Made by a program: the position numbers and the translations under genes
Notes under the pieces: model-generated
What the model was told of the DNA's origin: nothing
Databases searched by the model: none
The model's input: only the letters and a program-made list of their open reading frames with translations
Assembly: GCA_024349245.1 (NCBI GenBank)
Contig: JALDNG010000550.1
Span: forward strand, 124,001 to 188,000
Length of the DNA stretch: 64,000 nt
DNA from: Neodontobutis hainanensis
Lineage: Eukaryota; Chordata; Actinopteri; Gobiiformes; Odontobutidae
Direction: 5' to 3'
Shown: positions 1 to 11,824 of the stretch, piece after piece
Position numbering within the stretch: the stretch's first letter is position 1
Layout: each line of letters begins with the position of its first letter

Positions 1-844
1 AAACTGTTGAAGCTGCAACCCCAGTGGAAAGAGCCCTTACACCTATGGGCTAAGTTTGACCGCGCGCTTCATAGGCCAAAGCGATAGCATCCCTCACCCA
101 ACGTGATATAGTTTGCCTGGTGACTGCAGCCCCTAGCTTACAGCCCCCCTAGCACACAAACAACTGTTTGGACTTACGTCAATGGCTAGTGCAGTGGACA
201 TAAGTCAGCACTGCATGTACTGGACACAGTAAGTGAAATCTCCGGTGTAAAGGCGGCAGACAAAAGGCTTCAAGAATAACCGGATTTAGGGTCAAGAATG
301 GAACTTTTGGAAGATAATTAGGGTGAAAATAAAAAATGACGTTGACCAGCCCAGGGGCAAAGTCTCTAGTATGGCGAAACTGACAGACCCTGCAAATCCC
401 CAATCCTCTTAAGAGCGGTAATGGCTGACAAAAACATCTTTAGAGTCAGAAGCCTGACAAACGCTGACTCTACTAGTTCAAAAGGAGTGCTTACTAAGCC
501 CTCAAGCACTATAGCTAGGTCCTAGGAATGAACTGTAGCTCTAGTGGGCGGCTTCAACCGCTTGGCCCCTCGAATGAAGCGGGCAACTAGAGGGTGTCTC
601 CCTATCAAGACCCCGTCAATCAGGGCGTGGCAAGCCGAAATGGCGGCCACAAAGACCTTGAGTCTGCTAGGATTAGTGCCCGAGGACAGTTTGTCCTGCA
701 GAAACTCCAAAACTGAAACAATCTGTGTGTAGCATACCAGGCTTCAAAGACATGCCATTTGCAGGCATAGGATCTCTTAGTAGAGCGAGACCTAGCACTC
801 AAAATAGTGTCTAATACAGGAGCTGAGAGTCCGAGGTCTCTCAA
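1..844 (-). pseudogene. DIRS-like tyrosine recombinase (YR) fragment
   Basis: This is part of the integrase-like tyrosine recombinase of a DIRS-type retrotransposon, which inserts circular DNA without an aspartate integrase. On the minus strand, 844 to 620 resembles the N-terminal SAM-like part (TKRSYACKWHVFEAW), 710 to 522 the helical region (EFLQDKLSSG, RHPLVARFIRGAKRL) and 403 to 179 the next catalytic segment (RFAPGLVNVIF, NLLCPVHAVLTYV). The stretch from 190 to 1 continues with a SRWVRDAIALAYEA-like motif, and the window edge cuts off the end. Stops and frame changes separate the blocks, so I call it a degraded copy. Family assignment rests on motif recognition. Confidence 0.75.
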
Positions 845-1099
845 TTGGTCCCCCTCAGGAGTCCAGACGTGAAGGTTTCAGAGCTCAAACCGTGGATGAA
901 ACACTGTCCCCTGTACCTGATAGGAGATCCCTCCATGTCGAAATCGCCCATGGCGAATTGTCAAAGAGATATATTAGATCTGTGAACCATACATACTGGT
1001 TGGCCAACAGGGTGCTACTAGTAAGAGGCTCGACCCATGATGACGGACCTTCGCCAGGACTCCCGGGAGCAAATGCATAAAGGCACAGTCTGGGCCCCG

Positions 1100-1760
1100 C
1101 GTTCAGACTTAGTGGAGTTGGAAGAGTCAGAGAGAAGTAGAGGGGACATTGTGCTATCTGCTGTGAAGCAAAGAGGCTGTGCTTCTGCTTCGTAAAATCT
1201 TTCCCAGATTTCTCACTACTTGAGAGTGGAGTTTTTTTATTCCCCCTGCGTCACAGCCTGTCTGTACACTAAATCTGCACCCACATTCGTGTGCCCAGGG
1301 ATGTAAATTGCCTTGAGAGACAGGAACTTGTCCTGAGCCCAAAGCAAAACTGTTGGGCTTGCTCAAGTGGCAGTCCGCCCTGACCATTTATGTACAAGAC
1401 CACCGCCGTGCTGTCTACTTGCACTAGGACATGGTATCCCCTTAGCTGAGGAAGTATTTCAGGGCCGAAATACAGCCTTCATTTTGAGGCAATTGCCATG
1501 CGAGAAGATGACCTCTCTATATCCCTTGGGCTGGACGGCCATCTAAGACCGAGCCCCAGTCCGTGAGGAATGTATCTGTCGTTAGAATCATGCAATGACA
1601 ACATGGACCTAGAGTGGGACCCAAAGTTAGAAACTGGGGTCTGAACCACATAGATAGGGTTTGAACTTTGAGCAGGTCAGCCTGGTATGCCTGCAAAACC
1701 TCGATGGTGTGCAGTGCTGCCCCAGGTCGACCTGCCGCATTTATCTGGGGCATCGAACCA
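1100..1760 (-). pseudogene. DIRS-like RNase H remnant
   Basis: This lies directly upstream, in element order, of the tyrosine recombinase at 1-844. Minus-strand translation from 1753 gives LTTDTFLTDWGSVL, the start of a DIRS RNase H. It is followed by weaker matches in shifting frames: a VDSTAVV-like block near 1400 and SQVVRNLGKI near 1190. The reverse transcriptase expected further upstream is not visible. The frame beyond 1760 goes straight into low-complexity, gag-like sequence, so the copy probably has an internal deletion. Confidence 0.6.
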
Positions 1761-2073
1761 CAGCCCCGTCAAAGGCAAAAGATGCAGGACAAATAAGGCT
1801 TACTCCATGAATGTGCGAGCTCCTCATGGAGGTCCCTAAAGAAGGTGAGAGACCGACCCTGCGATCCCTCCCACCGCCACCTGACAGACACCTGTCATCC
1901 AGTTTTGAGTGTTTAGGAAGACCCTGCCCCTGCGGCCACTCAATATTCTGTCGTGTCACTATTCTTGTGCCCGCAGAAGCCAGGGATGAGGCGTCATCGA
2001 CATGCTCATGGGAAGCGCTTGAGCGTGCCAGCCCGAGCACAGAGCCGTCCAATATATCTATATGAGAGCTGCT

Positions 2074-2079
<6 letters not shown>

Positions 2080-2139
<60 letters not shown>
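2080..2139. repeat. (TA)n microsatellite
   Basis: About 30 uninterrupted TA units inside the DIRS-like remnant. The ORF that crosses it (YIYIYI) is not coding. Confidence 0.95.
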
Positions 2140-2143
<4 letters not shown>

Positions 2144-2544
2144 CTGCGTTTATTGAGAAAGTTGTTGAGTTGTACACTTTTCTCTTACTGGCAGGAGTGT
2201 AGGTTTGCTCACACTTTACACAATCTGAAGACAAAGAAACTGAAGATGCTCCCGCGTCATGTGGTCTTATACCCTCTGTGTCACTCGCGTTCAGGTGCGA
2301 TCAATCGGACAGCTGCCGCTGATGAGCTGCGTCACCAACAGAGGTTATATAAGCCAATTCTTGCCGTGTCTGACACACGTGCTTCACAACCGGTCACACA
2401 AAGAATGTTCCCCATAGCATAATGCTACACAGCATTGAGTGTAGCTTTTGATAGGGAACGTTACTCTGCTGTTGACATGAGGCTAACATAACTAACCACA
2501 GATGATAAAGACCTTCCTAGCAGATACAGTGTTGCTGCTCAAAC

Positions 2545-2730
2545 CTCGAGTTCCCTTTCGAGGGAACTCGCACTGCGTCGGGAAAACAACACTATGGGGA
2601 ACGCCCTCAGCGTGACGGCTCTGAAGTATGAATGAAACTAGACCAATCCTGATTGGTGCAACTTAATGCCGTAGTACGTGCCGGCGTACCCGGAAGTATA
2701 AAAGGGGCGCCGGCTCACCACGGCGCTAGT
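2545..2730 (+). repeat. Left inverted terminal repeat of the DIRS-like element
   Basis: Pairs with 3701-3885. It starts in a short palindrome (TTCCCTTTCGAGGGAA) and ends just after GCCGGCTCACCACGGCGCTA. It includes a TATA-like GTATAAAAGG near 2697, which could drive transcription inward. Confidence 0.7.
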
Positions 2731-2902
2731 TTTTTGCTCTTCAGACAATTGCTCGAATTGTGTGTTAGAGAGACAAGAGACCGTGATCCTTAGACAAGAA
2801 ATGACGCGTGAACAGCTCAGACAGTGTGTGTAACCCTGCCCTCGGTAAATGGCACGGGTAGGGACATGCACGCTATGTGTGTGATCTGTTTGGGAGTGCA
2901 GC

Positions 2903-3360
2903 ATGCTCGGTCAGCTCTCGAGAGAGCTGGCTGTGAGCATGGAGAGGCGCCCCCCATGGGCAGGTCCAGCGTCTGCCAAGGCGGCGTGGCGGCTTAGATC
3001 GTGGGGGTCGCAGCTGGAACTAGTTGATGAGACTGCTGAGGCATTGTCTCAATCACCAGACAGTTCCAAGGCCTGTTCTCGCCGTGCAGAAGCCGCGCTG
3101 GAGCTATCAAGATCTGAGGAAGTGGATGTGCTCAGCACCGAGGCGGGTGACGCTGAGGCTCACTCGTTCCCTCATTTGCCCGCTAAATAAGACAGAAAGA
3201 AATCTGAGGCACATTCTCCTCGTGCAGAAGCCAGCGATGCGGCTTCTTTGCACGAGGAAAGGGTCCGGGCTTGAGCTGTCCACATCTGAGGTTTGAATGT
3301 GCTCAGCACCGAGGCGGGTGACGTTGAGGCTCACTCGTCCCCTCAGCAGAAGTAAGAGGT
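2903..3360 (+). pseudogene. DIRS gag-like remnant with an internal duplication
   Basis: A plus-strand frame from 2903 gives a Ser/Glu-rich stretch (EELVDVLSTEAG-type, seen as SEEVDVLSTEAGDAEAH) resembling the variable N-terminal part of DIRS gag, and stops at 3188. The segment around 3080-3170 is repeated imperfectly at 3218-3345: both hold CGTGCAGAAGCC and GTGCTCAGCACCGAGGCGGG. No full protein is encoded. The name depends on the neighbouring inverted repeats and is tentative. Confidence 0.4.
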
Positions 3361-3700
3361 TGGGAGGACTCCAGGCCAATTGGTGTTATAGCCTGGGCCT
3401 GGAGTCTCTCCCAAGTCTGCCCCGGAGGGGTTAAGACCATCTTGCATCTGAGGCTGGGCGGCCTATGGTCTTGCAGGTATTGCATCCTCCGATGCGTGTC
3501 GGCTGAAGAAGCGAGACTTCATTTGCTCTGTCAGGTCAGAGCACTGCAAACCTATTTGCGGAAGTCTTCGCAGTGGAGAAAATCAAACCAACCAAACTGA
3601 CTGGGTCTCCTAAGAGGATCTGCCGCAACTAAGCAGACAGTCAGTTTATCTCCTGACACCTCTAACACACACTTGAGCAATTGCTTCATCGCGAAAGAGT

Positions 3701-3885
3701 AGCGCCGTGGTGAGCCGGCGCCCCTTTTATACTTCCGGGTATGCCGGCACGTACTACGGCATTACGTTGCACCAATCAGGATTGGTCTAGTTTCATTCAT
3801 ACTTAAGAGCCGTCACGCTGAGGGCGTTCCCCATAGTGTCGGTTTCCCAACGCAGTGTCTCGTTCCCTTCTCAGGGAACAAGACG
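3701..3885 (-). repeat. Right inverted terminal repeat of the DIRS-like element
   Basis: Reverse complement of 2545-2730 with scattered substitutions. Its outer end again holds a palindrome, TTCCCTTCTCAGGGAA. Confidence 0.7.
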
Positions 3886-5406
3886 TTTTCCTTCTAACCT
3901 TGAAACTAACTCTACTGGGGATGGGGTAATTTTTTAATAACTTTATGGAGTTAAAAAGAAAGGACAGTTGCTGACAGTAAACACAAATGCAGACTCAAGA
4001 CAGTGATCTGTTGGCAAGTCATCAAGGAGGACATCTCAAAATACTATTTGCCTATTCAAAGCTCCGAACTCTTTGTTTGAGCTGCCTCAAAAAGCAATGG
4101 ATGCTATCTTCAGAAAGACAGAGAACATCTAGGAACAACTTCAATAGAGCAGACTTTTTTTTTTTTTATCACTGCTTTAAAGCACTCAAAGTTGGGGCTA
4201 TAATAGCCAACAAAAGGCAGAAGTGGTTCTTTTAATGTCTGATATTTGTCATGTTTCAAATAAATTCTTGCTGTAGATGGATTCAATAATTACAGGTGGT
4301 ATCTCTATTATGAGCACCTGACTCACTGCAGTGTGAGTCTGACAGGACAATCTGCTGGTCAAGTATCAAAAAGCACAGAAACAATCTCCTTTTAAACAAG
4401 GAATTTGATCTAAAATTCAACCAGGCCTTGAAGTCCAGGGTGGTTTGTAAAAGGTTCTGGGTATTGGAAGCTCCTCAGTGAAGTGCTCTTACTTTGTGGT
4501 GCTCAGAATAAGTCACACAAAACACTCTTTCATGTTAAGTGGATTTGTTTTAGTAAAGACTGTATGTCATCTCATTCATGTTTACTGTCGGCTCATGCTT
4601 GGAGTCTGAAACAAATCTACAGTATTGATTTAAATATTTTTAAAATAAGTATGCCAAATTGTGGTTAACAATATAATTTATCTAAAATTCGTTGCTTTTT
4701 GGTTATAGTTGTTGTTTTGAGACATTTTTTTAACTTTTTTATTTAATGCTTGAACATTGAAATCAATCAGATTAATATAGCTATGTGTTTGTTTATTTAA
4801 ATAATTTTTGTGCAACACTTTTAGTTATCTGCATAATTTGATAACTTTTGATTATGGATATATGACATAATATGATTTAAGTGCAATTTACTAATTTTCA
4901 TTACAAATTGATAATAATGAATTTAATGAAACCTTTGGTCATGACTTGAATTAGGTTAATGAATGAACTACTGGTTGAATGAGCATTGAATTGATTGAAT
5001 ACAATTTTAAGTATAAATGTATATTGTACATTGTACATTGTATTTATAATTTTACAATTCACAAAATGTAACTTTCATGATATGAAATCATCTTCTGTAC
5101 TATATATATATTTTTTTATATATATACCTTTATTTAACCAGGAGAAACATAAGAGTTTCTAACTTTAGCTCTTTTTGTAGATTATTCCACCCCCAAGGTG
5201 CAATGTAAGTAAGAGAAGGCAGTTTTTCCCAATTCGGTTGTAACTCATGGCACATTAAAAAGCAACCACTTTGAGGAGCGTACTATAATGGATAGAGTGA
5301 CTAGTCATATGTGTATCCTGATTACATGTTCCCATTACATGTAATCCATTACTCCCCAAGTTGTATGGAGGTCTTGGGACATTTATATTTGTAAGAAAAA
5401 AGTGTG
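3886..5406. other. No gene recognised
   Basis: AT-rich DNA with stops in all frames. A TA-rich low-complexity patch sits at about 5100-5130. I see no splice-flanked exon or recognised repeat. Confidence 0.5.
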
Positions 5407-6456
5407 CAGTAGGGTTGTGCCGATGGACGACCAACATCACGATGGAGGAACACCATCGTGATGCCCCGCCCCGCTGCGAGTCTTGCGAGTCGAGTATGTG
5501 AGCATAGTGGAGCGCGGCAATTTCTCCACGCTCTATGCATTGAAGAATCACTCCGCTCCAGCTCCGGGTTTACCATCTCCTGCTCCCCGCTTTACTCCTC
5601 GCTCACTGGTATCAGAAATACCGCTCCATCTTCACTCCGAGGAAATTTGCGGCTAACTGCTAAAGTAGTGATCCATCTGTATCAAGTTGGTTGTTTACCG
5701 TGTGAGTTCTATGCTTATTTAAATCTTTTCGTTTCTAAACCTATTAGGCTACATATTTCTCATGTCTGTAAGGCAAACCTGCTGAGTTTCAGTTTATTTG
5801 AGACGTGCTCCAGTTCATGAGCAATGAAAGTGATCGCTTCCAACCTAAGCTACAGATTTATGTCATGTCTAAACTGGATTTGAAGCGAATGTCATTTTAC
5901 AGGTGGTTTCATGAGTGCGTGCCTGCGGATTATTGAGCTGAGTCACACCGGCTTCGCTCCGCTCATTTGTCATTACAGGCTTGTTCTCCTCAGAACGCCC
6001 ACGTATTAAAAAATGGTTGCGTTTAAATTGGGCTCGGGCTCATAATTAAAGTTAATGTGTCGGGCAGGGCCGGTCTCTCGGATGCACGGACTCGGGTAGG
6101 GTCGGGCTTGATTTTTTTTTTTGAGCCGATCTAAGCTCTAGTTCTGGCTAAAATATAGTTATTATGTGCCGGCCCGTTGGTATGAATTGTACTCGTGATG
6201 GAGCGGCAGTGGAGCGCTCTCGGGCGAGTGAAAACCACAACACTCCGACTTTTAAAAAATCTGCTCCTCACTCTATTCATAATCTCGCCGCTTCCACTCC
6301 ACTGCGCTCACATACTCTCTTCTATATACTACAGTTAACCTAAAATATTTGCAGGGATTGCTCTGTAAATTAAATTGAGAATATAGCTAATGCATGCAAT
6401 GTTTTACTGTACACATCGTCCGCTGCTGACCTAGATGACATCGCCCAACCCTAGGG
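5407..6456. mobile_element. hAT-like non-autonomous element
   Basis: The left end reads TAGGGTTGTGCCGATG and the right end, reverse complemented, TAGGGTTGGGCGATGTC. This is the YAGGGNTGGGCGAT type of terminus common in vertebrate hAT elements. The interior shows no transposase but has related GC-rich motifs (TGGAGCG, CGCTCC) in both orientations. I could not see a clean 8-bp target duplication, so the exact borders are uncertain. Confidence 0.5.
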
Positions 6457-6763
6457 TGCATTACATGCTGCTGTTACCCTACTCTCAGATCTGTGGTCTG
6501 TTTTCTGTGCTGTTGTCTGTCTGTCCTGGACTTTCTGTGATTTCTGTGCTAGATTACATAACATCACACAGACTCCAGAAGTAGATTTGAACTCAGTGCC
6601 TGTTCCTTAGTGCCATAGAGAAGCTCCTTTGTACAGCAAATGACACCTGTTCCCAATTGAACCAAAAATTGTATTCTTCACTTTAAAGAGCCCAGAACAC
6701 TTCGTTCCAAACAGTGCTATTCACAAAGACACTTGCTGTCTGAGGAGCGGGAGAGGAGTTTAC

Positions 6764-6818
6764 CTGGTCACAGGCCTCTTTACAGGAGTACTCCGAGCAT
6801 GGTGGCAGCACGAGGGGT
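6764..6818 (-). other. Candidate internal exon of an unknown minus-strand gene
   Basis: On the minus strand a pyrimidine-rich acceptor (TGTGTGTTTCAG) precedes, and a consensus donor (CAG|GTAAAC) follows, a 55-bp segment. One frame is open over all 18 codons (PLVLPPCSEYSCKEACDQ) and ends in phase 0. A second open frame also exists. The segment also holds a strong Kozak-like GCCACCATG whose frame stops after six codons. I do not recognise the protein. It could be a real exon, a 5' UTR exon or chance. Confidence 0.25.
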
Positions 6819-7115
6819 CTGAAACACACAGTAAAAACACACCTTTAACACTCTTCATGTGATGTATGGGAGAATATTAGGTCTCATTCTGCCATGTATC
6901 CCATTGTATATACCTTATGTATGGCAAGTAACTCAGCATTTGCATAAAGCTCCACAAATGTGACAAATTGTATACTACAACCTAAGTGGACAGACACAGA
7001 GGTAGTGAATGCAGGCTGAGCGAGACAAGGCTAAAGACAAAACTCATTTTGAACAAAATAAATACATGTTTATGTTTTACATGTATTATGTGAATGAGTC
7101 TGAACAATTTACATA

Positions 7116-8424
7116 CAGTTGTTTTCATTAGTTTACATACCCTGGCAGAATTTATGATTGTTTGGCCATTTTTTTTGTGTGTGTGATGAATGATTACACA
7201 AAAAACTTTTGGGTGAAGCCATTTATTATCAGACAATGTTTACTCTTTTAAAATCATAATGACAACATGAAAAAACCCAAATGATCCTGATCAAAAGTTT
7301 ACATACCCTTGTGATTTTGCCTGATAACATGCACACAAGTGGTTTTGAATGGCTACTTAAGGTAATTATCCTCACCTGTGATTTGTTTGCTTGTAATTAG
7401 TGTGTGTATAAAAGGTCAGTGAGTTTCTGGGCTCCCGACAGACCCTTGCATCTTTCATCCAGTTCTGCACTGATGTTTCTGTATTCTGAGTCATGGTGAA
7501 AGCAAAATAATTGTCAAAGGATCTGCTGGAAAAGGTAATTGAACTGTATAAAACAGAAAAGGAACATAAATAGATATCCAAAGAATTGAGAATCCCAATC
7601 AGCAGTGCAAAATGAGGGTTTCTGTTGAAACCAAACCAAGGTCAGGTAGGCCAACAAACATTTTAGCCAAAACTGCCTGGAAAATTGCTCGGGATGCAAA
7701 GAAAAAACACAAATAACTTCAGCTGAAATAGAGGACTCTAAAAAAAAGGTGATGTGGCTGTTTCATGATGCACAATCAGGGGGCACTTGAAGAAAAATGG
7801 GCTGCATGGTGGAGTTGCCAAATTTAAAATTTAACTTTTGGCCACAACCATAAACGTTACACTTGGAGAGGAATCAACAAGGCCTATGATGAAAGATACA
7901 CCATTCCTACTGTGAAACATGGAGGTGGATTACTGATATTTTTCGGTATGTGTGAGCTACAAAAGCACAGGAAAAGATGAATGCAGCATGTTATCAGAAA
8001 ATACTGGAGAAAAATTTGCACTCATCAGCCCAGACGTACTTGAACGTTCCAACATGACAACAATCCCTAGCACAAGGCCAAGTCGACCTGTCATTGGCTA
8101 CAGTAGCATAAGGTGAAGGTTCTGGAATGGCCATCTCAGTCTCCTGACCTCAATATCATAGAGCTACTCTGGGGAGATCTCAAACACACAGTTCATGCAA
8201 GACAGTCCAAGAATTTATAAGAACTGGAGGCTTTTTGCCAAGAAGAATGGGCAGCTTTACCATCTTTACCACAAAATACTTAAAGATGTCATTGATGTTA
8301 AAGGTGGCAATCCACGGTATTAAGAACTGGGGTATGTTAACTTTTGATCGGGTCATTTGTGTAAACAGGGTATGTCAACTTTTAAAATGTAAACATTTCA
8401 GACAAAGTCTAATTCCACTGACTG
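7116..8424 (+). mobile_element. Tc1/mariner-like element with decayed transposase
   Basis: The ends are inverted (left CAGTTGTTTTCATT, right complement CAGTCAGTGGAATT) and flanked by TA at 7114-7115 and 8425-8426, the standard Tc1 target duplication. The interior, from about 7490 to 8330, retains recognisable transposase coding blocks in the plus orientation, such as the VTRVKAKQLSKDLLEKVIELYKT-type N-terminus and the later region before the terminal repeat (LLWGDLKHTVHARQ-like). Frameshifts, stops and a shortened middle leave no usable ORF. A relative lies in inverted orientation at about 40,820-41,500. Confidence 0.75.
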
Positions 8425-8505
8425 TAGGCCTTTCAAACTTAAACAACTGAAACATCATCTCAGTTCATTAGCTAATACAGGCTTGTTTGCCAACAGCAGA
8501 GTTGC

Positions 8506-8508
<3 letters not shown>

Positions 8509-8550
<42 letters not shown>
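8509..8550. repeat. (CA)n microsatellite
   Basis: About 21 CA units at the left edge of a hAT-related repeat copy. The paralogous copy at 23,243-23,268 also has a CA run at the same point. Confidence 0.95.
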
Positions 8551-8553
<3 letters not shown>

Positions 8554-9043
8554 AAATAATAAAAATAACAATTCACACTGATAATGAAAAAATTAAAAGT
8601 TAAAAAAGAAAGTTATGTTTCGATAAAAACTCTTGTTCATTACATTTTTCTTCATAATTGCAAGCATGTGTTGTATTCATTGTTGCAAAATTTGTTCATA
8701 CATAGTTCGAACTGTATATAGTTCGTTTGTTATTGTGATCAAAACCATTGATCTGAAGCTCAATGCTAATGATGTCATGTAAATAGTTTTCTAATCAGTA
8801 ATAAATATAACAATTTCTGATCAACTCATATTAATTGCATGATTAAAAATAACATACCAGTTAAAGCCCTGCCCATTTCAAGTCAACCCGACCCCTTCCG
8901 GTATGAACCCCGCCCACTTCCGGGTTAAATTCTGCCCACTTCCGGGTTAGGTCACGCCCAATCCGAGTACAGGTACAGATACAGATAATTCATATGGTTA
9001 ACAGATACAGATACAGATAATGCTGTACTCGCTCATCCCTAGT
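8551..9043 (+). mobile_element. hAT-like repeat, copy 1 (carries the empty KDZ target site)
   Basis: This 490-bp stretch matches 23,270-23,356 followed by 46,441-46,762, that is, the two halves flanking the KDZ transposon. Its right end (GATACAGATAATGCTGTACTCGCTCATCCCTAG) is a hAT-type terminus. At 8646-8653 it carries TTTTCTTC once, uninterrupted, where the second copy has the duplicated target. The left end is missing; similarity starts at the CA microsatellite. No coding sequence. Confidence 0.7.
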
Positions 9044-11560
9044 AACTATAGCACACTAAGCAACAGACATTTGTGAGTTGTTTGAAGTTAGTAAGTCTAG
9101 TAAGTAGTTTTTAGATTTACCTGTGCAAGTGGATTTTTATTACCTGTGAAACTACATATGGAATTGTGGATAACCCATTTCTTCATTAAACCACAACCAT
9201 CACCATATTTGTTGGTCTGGACAATCTAATCATTTCCTCACAACCAACACAAGCTAAAGCTCTGGCTACTACAGTGGCATGTTCAGCTTTATTTTGCCAC
9301 TACAGGACTGTTGGTTTACGTTATATTAATTTTTGTCAACGCAAAAACATACGGTGGAGTTATGCATTAGCTGATAAAAGTCCTGTAAATACGAGACTGT
9401 AACCTGTCGATGTGAGGCTTTAGCAACTTCAGCAAACAGAACTGATGTTAACACCCTCTACAGTGGACACAGGACCGGTCAGGGTGACATGCCCAAACTC
9501 TTCTCTTCAGTACAAAGCTTAAAACACTCATGTAGGTCAGTTCTCTCTCAGGAAGTGCCAGTCCGAACAATGGCAGGTGACATAATAACCCAGACCAGCA
9601 GGAGGGGGGGGCTTTCCAGTACGGGCCCTAGCAGGATGCTTATGAGCAATGGCCCCATTCTAACAACAGGCCCCAGAACCCCACTGAACTTCCCTGGCCT
9701 CATTGTTACTCTCTGATTCAGAGGAATGTTTTTGAGTTCTAACCATGCAACATCTGCACAGCTCTGTTATTGACAGCTCACAAAAGACACTCCAAAGTCT
9801 ATGGAGCTTCAACTTGAAACAGCAGTGGCGTTAACACCCAAGCTTCATGCATAGAACATGCATTGATCTTAGACCAAAGGTACATGCCCATGAGCTGTAG
9901 ACCGTCAATAAATAACTCATTACCTACATCTACAGCAACAACATTGCCAGCTTTAGATGCAAATATGGCTCCAGCAATTAGTCAAATTGCTTATTGTTTA
10001 CCAAAAGGCTGCTTTGATGCCTGATTGTCCTGGTCAAAGTTGCTGCGGATACAGAAAGAAATTCTGTAGAGAATTCTGTAAAGAAATTTTTCTGTAAGTT
10101 AGGCCTAAGGGTGCTTTCACACTGGAGAAATGTAACATGTAGCACATTTGACACAGCTGTATATAAGTTGTTTAAAACTCCAATTATAATCAGACTAAGG
10201 CAATAATGTGGTTTTCTTAACCTGCATGCAAACGTAGTGAGTATGTGCCAGTATATGTGGGGTAAATATAAATGGCCATGTACTGCTGATTATTACTGTC
10301 TCACTGGTTTAACCTCACAGTTGACATAGACCAGAGCTTAGTAGATCAAAATACCAACATAGCTTCTGATTGAATAAAATCTGTGTGGTTAGTATCACTA
10401 ATAGTGTTGTTACTATACTAAAATTTTGAGTTTGGGTCAATACCTGGCTTGAGTATTCCGATATTAGAACGATACCTTGGGAAAGAAAATGCTAATGCTC
10501 TCTATTTGTCCTGCTCCTTGAAGGTTTTTGTGCTCTGACCGTATAATTCTGTAATATGCAAGCTTTTACTTCAGTGAGAGATAACAACAACTATGATTAG
10601 GATATATAAGTCTTATTCCCCAAAGGGAATGTGTGGCTAAATATTTCCCACACTCTGCTCTGGTGACTGTCTATAAGTTAGATGCAAATTACAATGACAT
10701 TCAGATTAAAAACTACATTAAAATGCATATTATAATGACACACTAAACTCTAGAACATCTCCGTCAGTTTTTAACTTCGTGTTGCTCGTTAATTTGCACT
10801 TACACAGACCTAAAGAAACCTGTGTCACTGCCAGAGTCTCAGAACACACAGAAAACCTGAAATAAACTATACGCTGTCAACACCTGTACAGACCTGTAAC
10901 ACACTTTGTGTCAAATATAAGCTACCAATCGGTAAATAGAAGACATGATTTGGGTTTTGACCTCAACAGAGACGTGAACAGGACACAACTTGCGCTAAAC
11001 TACGCCTTTCCCTCAGCTTCAGTGAGGCATGACACAACAGAGACTACATGTGAAGTACAATGGAATAGTATAAATTGATTTGTTTAAGAATGTTTAAACA
11101 AATACATTTGTAGAGCATATCTGTCTGAGGTTTACCCTGTCTCTGTTCGAAGTGCGCTGGCTGCAGTGAACGGCAGCGATATACCATGCAACACTAATCA
11201 CTGACAGGTGCATTGACGCTGAACCTGTCCTTAGAAGATATGTTATTTACTCTCTGTTTCCACTACACTCAAAAATGCAGCAGGAAGACAGTAGTCTGTA
11301 GTCTTAGTATGCATCTTCTATGGTGTCTGCAGGGGTTTAAAAACTAAAAAAAGAGCACAAGTTAGAATTAGCCTGGCCATAAAGAGAAACATCCTTTTCT
11401 TAAGTTTTTATTTGGTGATCATACATTTGTTATAATGAATTTATTGGATGTCAGTTGCATCAGGACAGAGGGTGGGTTTTGTCACTGATGAGAGAAATAT
11501 ATTGGTATTGGCCGATATTGGTCCTTAGATTGATATTGCTATCGATATGAGCTGATATTA
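9044..11560. other. No gene recognised; minor repeat traces
   Basis: No exon or long frame. 9290-9440 resembles 20,000-20,200 (both hold TTATGCATTAGCT and TGATGTGAGGCT), so it is an unnamed dispersed repeat. Around 10,400 there is a hAT-like end (AGTGTTGTTACTATACTAAA). A plus-strand frame at 9489-9716 shows no family features and I do not call it a gene. Confidence 0.4.
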
Positions 11561-11602
11561 CATCCATCCATCCATCTTCTACCGCTTATCCGGGGCCGGG
11601 TC
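11561..11602 (-). mobile_element. 42-bp, severely 5'-truncated retroposon tail
   Basis: The inserted piece ends in a CATC tandem tail and the motif TCTACCGCTTATCCGG, known from the 3' ends of fish retroposons. It is flanked by GAGCTGATATTA (11,549-11,560) and GAGCCGATATTA (11,603-11,614), a 12-bp duplication with one mismatch. It reads as a tiny target-primed retroposition into an older GATATTGG-rich repeat. Confidence 0.6.
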
Positions 11603-11824
11603 GAGCCGATATTATCATTTTATTTTTGACATATGAAGCAATCCCTGTACTTGTTTGTTCATGGTGTAATTGTGCTATTTGTCCATCAGAGGGCTGTAGG
11701 CAGTTATCATGTCACATGTGACAGGCCATTCTGCACATTAGTTTTGAAGCAGAGCCGATGAAAGGCAAGAATGTGGAGAGCAGCTGAGCAATGTGAAGCG
11801 CATTTGCTAAGCGTTTTTGACATT

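Larger units (their letters stand above)
1..2470 (-). mobile_element. DIRS-like retrotransposon, internally deleted, truncated at window start
   Basis: From right to left the order is a terminal-type sequence (2150-2470, ending in a GTTCCCCATAGC...AGGGAACGTTAC repeat typical of fish DIRS ends), a TA microsatellite, a gag-like remnant (2052-1741), RNase H (1753-1100) and tyrosine recombinase (844-1). This is the DIRS gene order on the minus strand, without the reverse transcriptase. The left end lies outside the window. Assignment is from domain order and motif recognition; the right boundary is approximate. Confidence 0.6.
2545..3885 (+). mobile_element. Short DIRS-like element with inverted terminal repeats
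   Basis: The block 2545-2730 reappears as its reverse complement at 3701-3885. Both contain GGGGAACGCCCTCAGCGTGA and a GTATAAAAGGGGCGCCGG segment, with about nine in ten bases matching by eye. Between them lie a TATA-like GTATAAAAGG close to each inner edge and a plus-strand gag-like frame, but no reverse transcriptase or recombinase. I infer a non-autonomous DIRS derivative, since DIRS elements carry inverted terminal repeats and the repeat resembles fish DIRS termini. Confidence 0.6.
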
